NCBI RefSeq assembly: GCF_900602065.1
Contig: NZ_UWFN01000263.1
Coordinates: 1-64,000, forward strand
DNA: 64,000 bases
Source of the DNA: Pseudomonas viridiflava
Lineage (GTDB): Bacteria > Pseudomonadota > Gammaproteobacteria > Pseudomonadales > Pseudomonadaceae
Direction: 5' to 3'
Shown: piece by piece, positions 8,993-17,615 of the stretch
Numbering within the stretch: the first letter of the stretch is position 1
Layout of the letters: every line of letters starts with the position of its first letter
Program-made: the position numbers and the translations under genes
The notes under the pieces: model-generated
Databases searched by the model: none
What the model saw: only the letters and a program-made list of their open reading frames with translations
What the model was told of the DNA's origin: nothing

Positions 8993-9871
8993 ATGATTGA
9001 GATCAATAGCTATACCACCGTGAAACGACGCGAACGCGTGCCCCATGAAATCTTCGCCACTTACTGGCGCGACGTGCATGGCCCGCTCTGCTCCCGACTG
9101 CCCGGACTCGGTTTATATATCCAGCACCATTTTTCCCGAAACCAGGACGCTCATCTTTGGCCGTTGGCCTCCGGCGTTCAGGAAATAGCCGATTACGAAC
9201 TGGATGGCGGAGTCGAGATTGGCTTCGCTTCAGCTCAGGAACAGAAGCAGTTTCAGCAAGCCAGCTCGATAATCTTCTCTGACGAACAGAACATGTTCGA
9301 GGAAACCCTGGCCTACGATTTACCGAAAGGTTCGACGACGCTGGTCAATCGCCTGAACGACGAGACGTTCAACGGGCTGGACCGCCTCGACCGTATTCAT
9401 GTGCACTTCAGTCCTCGCAGCAGTCTCGCGCGATTGCACGACTACCTAAGCAACGATCTGACCAAGGCCTTGGCCCATGCTGATGAGGTGCTGAAATTAA
9501 CCTTGCACCTGTGCCAACCGTTCAACAACGACGGCATGCATCCTCCGGCCCCCAATGTCGCTCATCACGCAGTGCCCGCGCGGGCAGAGCTCGCAATGAT
9601 GGAGATAGCGTTCGAAAGCCCGCTGGCCCGACGCCGTTTTTTCGACAGCCCGTTATTCCAGGCCACACTGCAAGCCCAAGGCGAACACATCGCCCAACTG
9701 AAAGCGTTCGCCGTGTCCGGGCTCTACACCTATGTGCGCGACGGCCACATTACAACTGCGGGCCTGCGCGGCAGCCGGGCGGCGGAACTGATCGATTATC
9801 TGGGAGCTATCAACCAGCGCACGCCAGAGGTTGAGCACTTGCTATTGAAGGGAGCCTTGGCAGACGCCTGA
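8993..9871 (+). CDS. EthD domain protein
   Basis: This 292-residue protein has an N-terminal EthD-type ferredoxin-like domain (about residues 10-110: RVPHEIFATYWRDVHGPLCS, then GLGLYIQHHFSRN). The pattern 'F..YWRD.HGPL' is the family hallmark. The second half (IHVHFSPRSSLARLHDYL onward) has a similar length and probably repeats the fold. EthD-like proteins accompany degradative monooxygenases or handle polyketide-like ligands, but their reaction is seldom known. A GAGGTGA ribosome site precedes the ATG. There is no oxygenase next to it, so no pathway can be assigned. Confidence 0.85.
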   Translation: MIEINSYTTVKRRERVPHEIFATYWRDVHGPLCSRLPGLGLYIQHHFSRNQDAHLWPLASGVQEIADYELDGGVEIGFASAQEQKQFQQASSIIFSDEQNMFEETLAYDLPKGSTTLVNRLNDETFNGLDRLDRIHVHFSPRSSLARLHDYLSNDLTKALAHADEVLKLTLHLCQPFNNDGMHPPAPNVAHHAVPARAELAMMEIAFESPLARRRFFDSPLFQATLQAQGEHIAQLKAFAVSGLYTYVRDGHITTAGLRGSRAAELIDYLGAINQRTPEVEHLLLKGALADA

Positions 9872-9983
9872 CAAGGCCATGGCTCCATCAAGACGCCAAA
9901 GCATGACCCTATGCCCAACAGTTATTTGACCATTCGATCAACAATCCCTAGGGTAGCGGCCTTTGTGAATACCTGAGACGTCC

Positions 9984-11162
9984 ATGACCACCCACGCCAA
10001 ACTGCCCTCCACCGTCTACCTGCTGGGGTTGACGATCTTTTCTCTGGTGACTGCCGAATTCATGGTTGCCGGGATGATGCCAGCCTTGGCCGATGCCTTT
10101 TCGGTCAGTCTGGCGCAAGTGGGTAATCTCATTGCGTTCTATGCCTTGGGCATGGCGTTGGGAGGGCCTCCGGTGACAGTTCTGTTGCTGAGCCGTGGCA
10201 TCAGCAACAAACGCGCACTGGTCGGGCTACTGGCGGTCTACGTCGCGGCCGGTATGCTGGCCGCCATGGCTCCGAGTTATACGGTGCTGGCCCTGGCGAG
10301 AATTCTGATGGGTGTATCCAGCGCCGCCTGTATCGGGCTGTGCATGACTGTCTGTGCCGGGTTGGTTGCGCCGCAGTTCCGCGGCAGAGCGGTATCGGTG
10401 GTGTTGGCGGGGCTGATGCTTTCGCCGGTCGCCGGAGTGCCATTGACCGCGTGGGTCGAGCAGCATTTTGGCTGGCGTGCCAGTTCGTGGCTGGTCGTGT
10501 TGCTGGCGCTGATCTGCAGCGTATTGGCCGCAGCACGTTTGCCCGTCAGTGAAGCCGGCAGCGAACCAGCACTGAACCGTCAATGGGACGCCTTGAAAAA
10601 CCGCAGCCTGTGGGCCGCCTATATCACCAGTGGACTGATTATCGGTGCCACTTTTGCCGCATTCAGCTATTGCACCCCGATCCTGATTGAAGAAGTCGGC
10701 ATTGCGCCCGGCCACGTGGCGCCATTACTGGCCTTGTATGGCGTCGCTAACCTGCTGGGGAACATGGTTGTAGGCCGCATTGCGGATCGCTACACCCTCC
10801 CTGCTCTCGGCTGGGGCCTGCTTTTGCTGGTACTGGCGTTAAGCGGCTTTGCGCTGGCGGGCGATCACCTCTGGTTGAACCTGACGTGCTTCATCACACT
10901 GGGCCTGACAGGCGTGGCGCTTAACCCGGCGATGGTCGCGCGAGTGATGAAAGCCGCGGAGCCCGGTGCATTGGTGAACACCCTGCATACGTCGGTGATC
11001 ACTGCCGGCCTGGCATTGGGCAGTTGGGGCGGCGGCACCGCCATTGATGCCGGTTATGGCCTGCGAGCTCCATTGTGGGTAGGCGCGGGACTGGCGTTAC
11101 TGGGGTTGCTGAGCCTGGCGCGACCAATGACTGCACGTGAGGCGGTAAGGCCCTGCGCGTAA
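9984..11162 (+). CDS. MFS efflux transporter, DHA1 (AraJ/CmlA-like)
   Basis: This 392-residue protein is hydrophobic throughout, with about 12 membrane helices. The first helix carries the drug/H+ antiporter signature (LVTAEFMVAGMMPALADAF). The conserved loop after helix 2 is LLSRGISNKRALVG, and helix 5 has the motif-C-like LSPVAGVPLTAW. This family exports sugars, arabinose-like compounds, chloramphenicol or purines; the substrate here is unknown. It stands alone on the plus strand, 112 bases after the EthD gene. Confidence 0.9.
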   Translation: MTTHAKLPSTVYLLGLTIFSLVTAEFMVAGMMPALADAFSVSLAQVGNLIAFYALGMALGGPPVTVLLLSRGISNKRALVGLLAVYVAAGMLAAMAPSYTVLALARILMGVSSAACIGLCMTVCAGLVAPQFRGRAVSVVLAGLMLSPVAGVPLTAWVEQHFGWRASSWLVVLLALICSVLAAARLPVSEAGSEPALNRQWDALKNRSLWAAYITSGLIIGATFAAFSYCTPILIEEVGIAPGHVAPLLALYGVANLLGNMVVGRIADRYTLPALGWGLLLLVLALSGFALAGDHLWLNLTCFITLGLTGVALNPAMVARVMKAAEPGALVNTLHTSVITAGLALGSWGGGTAIDAGYGLRAPLWVGAGLALLGLLSLARPMTAREAVRPCA

Positions 11163-11261
11163 AGCTCGACTGCGCGACGGCACTGGACTCATGTGAGCTT
11201 TCGTTTGGCGGCTGCCTCTACTAGGGTGGATAAATGACTTTTCCAAACCGGAGTAGACAAC

Positions 11262-11936
11262 ATGTTCAGACACCTTTTTTCAGCGTTTGCAGGTCTTGTC
11301 CTGTTCAGTAGCCAGGTGCTGGCCGAGCCCCTCAAGATCAGCGTGATCGGTGCCGGTAACGTCGGTGGAACGCTGGGCACGCTGTGGGCCAAAGCAGGCC
11401 ATTCGGTCATGTTTTCCTCACGGCACCCCACAGAACTGACGGACCTGGTGAAAACCGCAGGCCCCAATACACGAGCCGGCTCGGTCACTGATGCTGCCGC
11501 ATGGGGTGATGTGATCGTCTTGACGGTTCCGTATGGAGCAATGCCGACGCTTTCAGAACAACTGAAGGGCAAACTGAATGGCAAAGTCGTGCTCAGCGCC
11601 AGCAACCCCTTCAGCGGCCGCGATGGAGACACAGGGCGCAAAGCGCTTGATCAAGGTGTTGCATCTGCTGACCTGGAGTATCTGCCGGACGTACATCTGG
11701 TTCGGGCGTTCAACGCCATCGGTTACGCGTCCATGGAAAGCCAGTCGGGCAAGAACAAGGCGATCCCGACCTTTGCCGATGACGACAAGGCTCGCGAGGT
11801 GGGTGCCAGACTGGTGCGCGACGCAGGGTTCATGCCAGTCATGCTACCGCTGGCACGAGCCAACGAAGGTCTGCCAGGCGGACCGGCCAGCGGCGTCTGG
11901 AGTGAGGCCGAACTCAAGCAACGGCTCGGCCTCTAG
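11262..11936 (+). CDS. Exported NAD(P)-binding protein, F420 reductase-like Rossmann fold
   Basis: This 224-residue protein has a Rossmann nucleotide-binding motif (ISVIGAGNVGGTLG) followed by AKAGHSVMFSSRHP, as in NADPH-dependent F420 oxidoreductase-like proteins. It ends in the characteristic GAR..RDAGFMPVMLPLARA segment. Unusually, the motif is preceded by a Sec-type signal peptide (LFSAFAGLVLFSSQVLA, predicted cleavage before EPLKI). If it is cleaved, the enzyme would act in the periplasm, which is odd for a cofactor of this kind. A GGAG ribosome site stands 8 bases before the ATG at 11262, so the signal-peptide start is well supported. The substrate is unknown. Confidence 0.85.
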   Translation: MFRHLFSAFAGLVLFSSQVLAEPLKISVIGAGNVGGTLGTLWAKAGHSVMFSSRHPTELTDLVKTAGPNTRAGSVTDAAAWGDVIVLTVPYGAMPTLSEQLKGKLNGKVVLSASNPFSGRDGDTGRKALDQGVASADLEYLPDVHLVRAFNAIGYASMESQSGKNKAIPTFADDDKAREVGARLVRDAGFMPVMLPLARANEGLPGGPASGVWSEAELKQRLGL

Positions 11937-12055
11937 TCGCAGCGTTCCGGTCAGGTCATTCCCGGCATCAACCACCCAATTAGACAAAACATAACCTACT
12001 GGATAAATGGGCTTTTCGCAGGACTGGCCACCTGATACTCGATCTGCAACTCACC

Positions 12056-12265
12056 TCACCGGCGGCTAAGCGCACTGCCGTGGTGGATTGCCAGGTGGCC
12101 GGTCTTGTCGCTTTTGGCCTCATATTGCGGATGTTCTTTCGAAGCAGGCCGATGCTTGCCCATGAACTCCACATCCTCGACGTGGACCTTGGACACTTTG
12201 CCATGGGTTTCACCCGCTTCTGAGTTCCAGCTGACGGCGTCGCCGCTCTTGAAATCGGTGGTCAT
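12056..12265 (-). CDS. DUF2945 / hypervirulence-associated Tudor-like protein
   Basis: This 69-residue protein matches the DUF2945 family: FKSGDAVSWNSEAGETHGKV, a middle segment with KEHPQYEAKSDKTG, then HLAIHHGSALSRR. These small SH3/Tudor-like beta-barrel proteins occur across bacteria and fungi, and their role is unknown. AGGAG lies 9 bases before the ATG. A longer overlapping frame (11980-12213) is in another reading frame and is a shadow. It stands alone between convergent and divergent neighbours. Confidence 0.88.
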   Translation of the reverse strand: MTTDFKSGDAVSWNSEAGETHGKVSKVHVEDVEFMGKHRPASKEHPQYEAKSDKTGHLAIHHGSALSRR

Positions 12266-12340
12266 TTTTACGTTCTCCTGGCCTGCTTATATTAGGTGCG
12301 CCCGACTATCAGGACAGCGTCCGGCCTTACCGAGGCCTTT

Positions 12341-12380
12341 CCTGTAGAGACCTGTAGAGCCCTGTAGAGCCCTGTAGAGC
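12341..12380. repeat. Four tandem copies of a 10-bp unit (CCTGTAGAGC)
   Basis: CCTGTAGAGA is followed by three exact copies of CCTGTAGAGC, with no spacer. The unit resembles the CCTGTAGGAGC end of local REP elements, so the array may have arisen by slippage at a REP remnant. It lies in the non-coding gap before the diguanylate cyclase gene. Confidence 0.9.
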
Positions 12381-12508
12381 CCGGAAATTCACGATGATGG
12401 CACCACTGGTCCAGCAACAGCCCAATACCCGACAGTTGCGCTCTGAAAAATCCGTCTGAACGCTTACAATCCCGCCTTTTATCGCCCATCAGAAAGGCCA
12501 GTCAGTCC

Positions 12509-13687
12509 ATGGCGCTCGACCCACCCACGCTGCTCATCCTTACCATCGCCCTTGCGGCGGCCGCTGCCTTGTACCTTGCGGTCGAATGGCGCAGCGTTCG
12601 TGAATCCTCACTGCTGTACTGGAGCGCTGGTTTTGCAACGATCAGCATCGGCTCCACACTCGCCCTGCTACGCATGAGCGGTTTTTTGTTGATCGGTATC
12701 TGGTTCGCCAATGGCCTGCTAGTGGCGGCGCACTGGCTTTTTCTGGCGGGTGTGGCGCGTTTTACCGAAGTGCGCCTGTCGCGCGCCTGGCTTCTAATAC
12801 CCGTCGCCTGGCTGGTCCTGCTTTTGCTACCGAACGACCCGGCGTGGTCGAAAATCATGCTCGTGGTCAACTCATTGCTGGTGGCTTTGCTCACGCTAAC
12901 AGCCAGTTTCCTCCTGCGCCCCCATGGCAAGTCGCTCAGCGTCGGGGCGGTGCAACTGCGCTATGTGCTGCTCATCCATGGCCTTTTTTATGTGGCCAAG
13001 GCGATACCGCCTCTGGTGCCAGGCACGTTGATCGATCTTGCAGGGTTCCGCGGCGAGATCATTCAGATTTCACTGGTGGAGGGCGCGATGGCGATCATGC
13101 TTATTGCACTGTCCATGACCGGGACGGAGCGCTATCGCCGGGAAATGCGCATCGCCCGGCTGGCCGCTCGCGACCCGTTAACCGCCCTGTACAACCGCCG
13201 CGCCCTTGAAGTACGGGCGCAGCGTTTGCTGGATCAGGTCACAAGCACTCGACCCGGCGCCCTGCTGCTGATCGATATCGATAACTTCAAACTGGTTAAC
13301 GACCTGTTCGGCCACACCGCTGGCGATCGTCTGCTGATCACGCTGAGCGAGATGATCCGCTCAAACCTGCCCCAAGGCTCCCTGGCAGCACGACTGGGCG
13401 GTGACGAGTTCGTCATTCTGCTTAATAACGCCTCTCGTGACCGCATTCTGGAACTGGGCAATGCCCTGCGCAGCCAGTTTCACAACGCAACCTCACAAAC
13501 GTTCAGCACGCCCCAGGCGGTGACATTGAGCATTGGCGCGAACCTGTTTGACCAGCCGCCCGTCAGCCTGGCTGCGTTGATCGAACAAGGCGATGCTGCG
13601 CTGTACACCTCGAAACGTGAAGGGCGCGACAGCGTTCGGCTGGTCGATCAAACCGCAGCGATTCGCGAGTCCCTCCAGCCAAATTAG
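12509..13687 (+). CDS. Membrane diguanylate cyclase (GGDEF domain)
   Basis: This 392-residue protein has about six or seven N-terminal membrane helices (residues 5-210), then a GGDEF domain (about 220-380). It is predicted to synthesise cyclic di-GMP at the membrane. The canonical active site is RLGGDEFVIL (GGDEF at 297-301), and the metal/GTP segment is LIDIDNFKLVNDLFGHTAGD. Unlike the other cyclase in this window, the position five residues before GGDEF reads PQGS rather than RxxD, so the inhibitory I-site is absent. AAAGG precedes the ATG. It appears monocistronic. Confidence 0.93.
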   Translation: MALDPPTLLILTIALAAAAALYLAVEWRSVRESSLLYWSAGFATISIGSTLALLRMSGFLLIGIWFANGLLVAAHWLFLAGVARFTEVRLSRAWLLIPVAWLVLLLLPNDPAWSKIMLVVNSLLVALLTLTASFLLRPHGKSLSVGAVQLRYVLLIHGLFYVAKAIPPLVPGTLIDLAGFRGEIIQISLVEGAMAIMLIALSMTGTERYRREMRIARLAARDPLTALYNRRALEVRAQRLLDQVTSTRPGALLLIDIDNFKLVNDLFGHTAGDRLLITLSEMIRSNLPQGSLAARLGGDEFVILLNNASRDRILELGNALRSQFHNATSQTFSTPQAVTLSIGANLFDQPPVSLAALIEQGDAALYTSKREGRDSVRLVDQTAAIRESLQPN

Positions 13688-13845
13688 CGGCGGCCAGGGG
13701 CGGTCAAATCGACGTCCCTGAAGAGCCGCGAATGTTTATATAGCCTCGATCTCTGTAGGAAGGATCGTTCCAATCTGTGAGAGGTGCGGTTAGAGTGTCG
13801 CCCCCGCGAAATTGGATCCCGGGATTCTAGGCTATGGAGTTTTCA

Positions 13846-14181
13846 ATGAAGTACATCAGTAAAGTTGCCGCATCTGCCGTTCTCGGTCTCGCCCTGGCAG
13901 GTTGCACCGGTACCGCCATCAAATCCCCTCACTACGACAGCAACCAATACACCGTACTGGGTCACAGTGAGGCAAGCGCCACCGGCCTGATGTTGTTCGG
14001 CATTATCCCTATCCGCCAGAACAGCCGCTTCGTACGCGCCCAGACTTCCGCCATCAACGCTAAAGGCGGCGATGCGATGATCAACACCCAAGTCCAGGAA
14101 AACTGGTTCTGGGCCTGGATCCTGAGCGGTTACACCACCACGATCTCCGGTGACGTGATCAAGCTGAAAAACGCGCAATAA
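13846..14181 (+). CDS. Small lipoprotein of unknown function
   Basis: This 111-residue protein has a lipoprotein signal peptide ending in a perfect lipobox (LALAGC, acyl-Cys near residue 19). The residue after Cys is Thr, not Asp, which favours the outer membrane. The mature part has GHSEASATGLMLFGIIPI, a hydrophobic glycine-containing stretch, then INAKGGDAMINTQVQENW and TISGDVIKL. It resembles small TRL-like or DUF-type lipoproteins, with no known activity. The start at 13846 is preferred because GGAG ends six bases upstream. An in-frame ATG at 13834 overlaps that site. A good terminator follows the gene. Confidence 0.85.
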   Translation: MKYISKVAASAVLGLALAGCTGTAIKSPHYDSNQYTVLGHSEASATGLMLFGIIPIRQNSRFVRAQTSAINAKGGDAMINTQVQENWFWAWILSGYTTTISGDVIKLKNAQ

Positions 14182-14249
14182 AGAGTGCGTGAGTCTATTG
14201 AGCATTGAGTAGACAAATCATGCAGCACTGCTTATTCGTCTAAAGAAAG

Positions 14250-14286
14250 CGCCGCTTGTCTCGATACAGAGAAAGCGGCGTTTTTT
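14250..14286 (+). terminator. Rho-independent terminator after the lipoprotein gene
   Basis: The stem CGCCGCTT (14250-14257) pairs with AAGCGGCG (14273-14280), followed directly by six T residues. It ends transcription from the lipoprotein gene at 13846. The bases from 14290 to 14488 contain short overlapping open frames on both strands, but nothing I can support as a gene. Confidence 0.9.
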
Positions 14287-14488
14287 CGATCTGCGGTCCC
14301 TCTCCCGGATCGCGCGCAACACGCATACCCTACGGCCCGATATCACCGCTTAGAGTCATTCATGGCCTGGCTGGAACCGACCGAAGTGTGTACCGGTCAT
14401 AAACGGATTCGCGACCTTATTCACGCACTCCTCCCAGTGAACAAGTGCGCAGGCCAAGATCTGCAGCGCTGCGGGTTTGCCCTTACGA

Positions 14489-17400
14489 ATGTCGAATGCT
14501 TCTGATCCGATGCGGTTACCAAGGACCAACAATGCGAAAGTGGACAGCCCGTTGAAAGACCTGACTCGTGAACAGCTTGAGGCTGAAGTCGTGCGTTTGC
14601 GCAGAGCCCTTGAGGACGCAGGCATTGACCCACAGCATCAGGCTGAACCGAGCACCGGGTTTGCCGCATCAGTCACTTCAGCCCCTGAGCCAGAAGCCGA
14701 TCAGGCGACCGTCGCCAGCAGCGAAACACGCCAACAGGCGATCTTCGAAAGTGCCATCGATATCGCCATGATCGTGACCAATCCTGCCGGAGTTATCACC
14801 GACTGGAACCCCGGTGCCGAGTTGGTGCTGGGCTGGAGCAGCGAAGAAATGCTGGGCCAGACAGCCGAACGCTTCTTCACCGAAGCGGACCGGGTCAGCG
14901 GCCAGATCGAACGGGAGATGCGCGTCGCACTTCAGGAAGGTCGTGCTCTGGATGAGCGCTGGCATCTGCGCAAAGGTCGTCAACGTTTCTGGGCATCGGG
15001 CGAGATGATGCCGCTCTATGACGATGACAACCTTCACCTTGGTTTCGTCAAGATCCTGCGTGATCGCACCAGCGAGCACCTCGCAGGCGTGGCCATCGAG
15101 GAAACACAGGAGCGCTATCGGTTGGCGGCGAAAGCCACCAACGACGCGATCTGGGACTGGGACTTGCTGGCCAACCAGGTGCTTTGGAACGAAGCGCTGG
15201 AGGAGGCCTACGGGCATCCGCTAGGGTCAATCGACACCTCTGGCGAGTGGTGGATTGCCCAGATTCATCCTGATGACCAGACACGCATCTATAACTCGAT
15301 CCATGCCGTGATCGACGGTAGCGGCAGCGCCTGGACAGCCGAGTACCGATTTCGGCGCATCGATGGCTCGTACGCAGATATCCTGGACCGTGGTCATGTG
15401 ATCCGCAACGCCGAAGGCCTCGCCGTGCGCATGATCGGCGCCATGCTCGACCTGTCACGGATGCGAACCGCGGAAACCGCCTTGCGCCAGAGCGAGGAGC
15501 GCTTCCGAAAGATTCTCGAGACGATCGAGTCGGCCTTTGCCATCGTTCAGGTGAAGTTCGATGCCGACGACCAGCCGATTGATTACCAGTTCGTCGAGGC
15601 AAACCCCGCTTTCGAACGCCAGGCCGGGGTCAACCTGCGCGGCAAGTGGGTAACCGAGTTTGCCCCGGATCTGGAACGCTTCTGGTTCGAAACCTACGGG
15701 CATGTCGCTAAAACCGGTGAGCCCGCTACCTTCGAAAACTATGCTGAAGCCTTCAAGCGCTGGTTTGACGTTCGCGCCGTCAGCGTCGGTGACCTGGCCG
15801 ACAGGCAGATCGCGATCATCTTCAGCGACGTCACCGAACGGCGCAACGCGCAGGAACGTCTACGCATCAGCGAGGCCGTTGCGCGGCAAAACGTTGAGCG
15901 CGTGCAACTGGCGCTCGCGGCGGGCGCAATTATCGGTACCTGGCACTGGGACATTCCCAACGACCGCTTCACCATTGACGAAGCTTTCTCGCGGGCCTTC
16001 GGTATTGATCCTGCCTTGGGCCTTGAGGGCTTGAGCATGGCACAGGTCGTCGCGACCGTTCACCCTGAAGACAAGGAGGGGCTGGAGCAAGCGATCAAGG
16101 AGGCCACCCTCAGAGGCGGTGCTTACGCGCACCAGTACCGTGTACGTCGCGCTGATGGCCGGTACTACTGGATCGAAGCGAATGGACGGGTTGATCTGGC
16201 CGAAGACGGCAGCCCGCTCAGCCTGCCAGGCGTGGTGATCGACGTGGAACGACGACGTTCCATCGAAGCCGAACGCGACCGCGCAACGGCAGCCCTGCGT
16301 GCGCTCAACGAAACCCTGGAACAACGCGTGGCAGAGCGCACCGTCGAACTGATGCAAGCGGAAGAGAAACTACGGCAGTCGCAAAAGATGGAAGCCGTCG
16401 GCCAGTTGACCGGCGGCCTGGCGCACGATTTCAACAACCTGCTGGCCGGTATTTCCGGGGCTCTGGAATTGATGGGCACCCGAATCGCTCAGGGTCGCTG
16501 GACGGAAACGGAGAAGTACATTGCGACTGCGCAGGGTGCCGCAAAACGCGCCGCTGCGTTGACTCACCGCCTGCTGGCGTTTTCCCGTCGGCAAACCCTC
16601 GATCCGCGACCGACCGATGTGAACAGGTTAATGGAAGGAATGGGCGAGCTCATTAAACGCACCGTCGGCCCGGGCATTGCCCTGGAGACCATCGGTGCAG
16701 CGAGCGTATGGCCCACTCTGGTGGATGCCAGCCAGCTTGAAAATGCCCTCCTCAACCTGTGCATCAATGCCCGTGATGCAATGCCGGACGGCGGACGCAT
16801 CCGGATCGAAACCACCAACATGACAATGGACGGTGACACGGCCCGCGCGCACGAAATGCCTGAAGGTCAGTATCTGGCACTGACTGTCACCGACACCGGT
16901 ACAGGCATGACGCCAGAGGTGATAGCCAAAGCGTTCGACCCTTTCTTCACCACCAAACCGATTGGTCAGGGCACCGGCCTGGGCCTGTCCATGATCTACG
17001 GATTTGCCAAACAGTCCGGAGGCCAGGTGCGTATTCACTCCCAAGTGGGTGTGGGCACAACGATTGGCATTTACCTGCCCCGTTACGATGGAGAAGCAAC
17101 CGAGGACGCCCGGGAAGCGGACAAGACATCGGTGCCACCCGCAGATTTCGGCGAGACCATTCTGATTGTCGATGACGAACCAACGGTTCGAATGTTGCTC
17201 ATGGACGTGCTGAGCGACCTTAACTATCGAATCATTGAGGCAGGTGACAGCGTCGCCGGACTCAAGGTGCTGCGTTCCGATGTCCACATCGACCTGCTGA
17301 TCACCGATGTCGGGCTGCCGGGTGGCATGAATGGCAGGCAAATGGCCGACGCCGGGCGAGAAGTCAGGCCTGCGCTGAAAACCTTGTTCATCACCGGCTA

Positions 17401-17515
17401 CGCAGAAAACGCCGCCATCGGAGATGACCAGTTGGGCCCCGGCATGCAAGTGCTGACCAAACCCTTTGCAATTGACACCCTCACCTTACGCGTGCGGGAA
17501 CTCATCAGTTCATAG
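14489..17515 (+). CDS. Hybrid sensor histidine kinase with several PAS domains and a receiver
   Basis: This protein has about 1008 residues and no obvious membrane segment, so it is probably cytoplasmic. After a short N-terminal coil come four PAS-like domains (roughly residues 75-200, 205-325, 330-450, 460-590; WNPGAELVLGWSSEEMLG marks the first). A coiled linker (LRALNETLEQRVAERTVELMQAEEKL) leads to the kinase: H-box GQLTGGLAHDFNNLLAG with His646, N-box NALLNLCINARDAM, and G-boxes DTGTGMT and GTGLGLSMIYGF. A C-terminal receiver follows (VDDEP, phospho-acceptor near Asp940 in LLITDVGLPG). No cognate regulator is adjacent. The start is uncertain: ATG 14489 or 14510, or TTG 14477, none with a strong ribosome site. 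Confidence 0.93.
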   Translation: MSNASDPMRLPRTNNAKVDSPLKDLTREQLEAEVVRLRRALEDAGIDPQHQAEPSTGFAASVTSAPEPEADQATVASSETRQQAIFESAIDIAMIVTNPAGVITDWNPGAELVLGWSSEEMLGQTAERFFTEADRVSGQIEREMRVALQEGRALDERWHLRKGRQRFWASGEMMPLYDDDNLHLGFVKILRDRTSEHLAGVAIEETQERYRLAAKATNDAIWDWDLLANQVLWNEALEEAYGHPLGSIDTSGEWWIAQIHPDDQTRIYNSIHAVIDGSGSAWTAEYRFRRIDGSYADILDRGHVIRNAEGLAVRMIGAMLDLSRMRTAETALRQSEERFRKILETIESAFAIVQVKFDADDQPIDYQFVEANPAFERQAGVNLRGKWVTEFAPDLERFWFETYGHVAKTGEPATFENYAEAFKRWFDVRAVSVGDLADRQIAIIFSDVTERRNAQERLRISEAVARQNVERVQLALAAGAIIGTWHWDIPNDRFTIDEAFSRAFGIDPALGLEGLSMAQVVATVHPEDKEGLEQAIKEATLRGGAYAHQYRVRRADGRYYWIEANGRVDLAEDGSPLSLPGVVIDVERRRSIEAERDRATAALRALNETLEQRVAERTVELMQAEEKLRQSQKMEAVGQLTGGLAHDFNNLLAGISGALELMGTRIAQGRWTETEKYIATAQGAAKRAAALTHRLLAFSRRQTLDPRPTDVNRLMEGMGELIKRTVGPGIALETIGAASVWPTLVDASQLENALLNLCINARDAMPDGGRIRIETTNMTMDGDTARAHEMPEGQYLALTVTDTGTGMTPEVIAKAFDPFFTTKPIGQGTGLGLSMIYGFAKQSGGQVRIHSQVGVGTTIGIYLPRYDGEATEDAREADKTSVPPADFGETILIVDDEPTVRMLLMDVLSDLNYRIIEAGDSVAGLKVLRSDVHIDLLITDVGLPGGMNGRQMADAGREVRPALKTLFITGYAENAAIGDDQLGPGMQVLTKPFAIDTLTLRVRELISS

Positions 17516-17553
17516 CTACGCCTGGCCGGACCTGACGATGCCTGCCAACTAGA

Positions 17554-17572
17554 GCAAATGATTCTCATTTGT
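17554..17572. promoter_or_regulatory. Fur box before the ECF sigma gene
   Basis: GCAAATGATTCTCATTTGT matches the 19-bp Fur consensus (GATAATGATAATCATTATC) at most palindromic positions. It lies about 45 bases before the sigma-factor start codon. The expected effect is repression by Fe2+-Fur, so that the signalling genes are made when iron is scarce. Confidence 0.85.
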
Positions 17573-17615
17573 GATATTTTGCCGCCCTTGCTCCCATGCC
17601 AGTTAAGGTGGCTTC

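Noticed and set aside
14356-14625. Minus-strand 89-codon frame and a plus-strand 47-codon frame (14362) before the hybrid kinase
   Set aside because: The two overlap in opposite directions, neither has a ribosome site or a recognisable family, and codon preference does not favour one.
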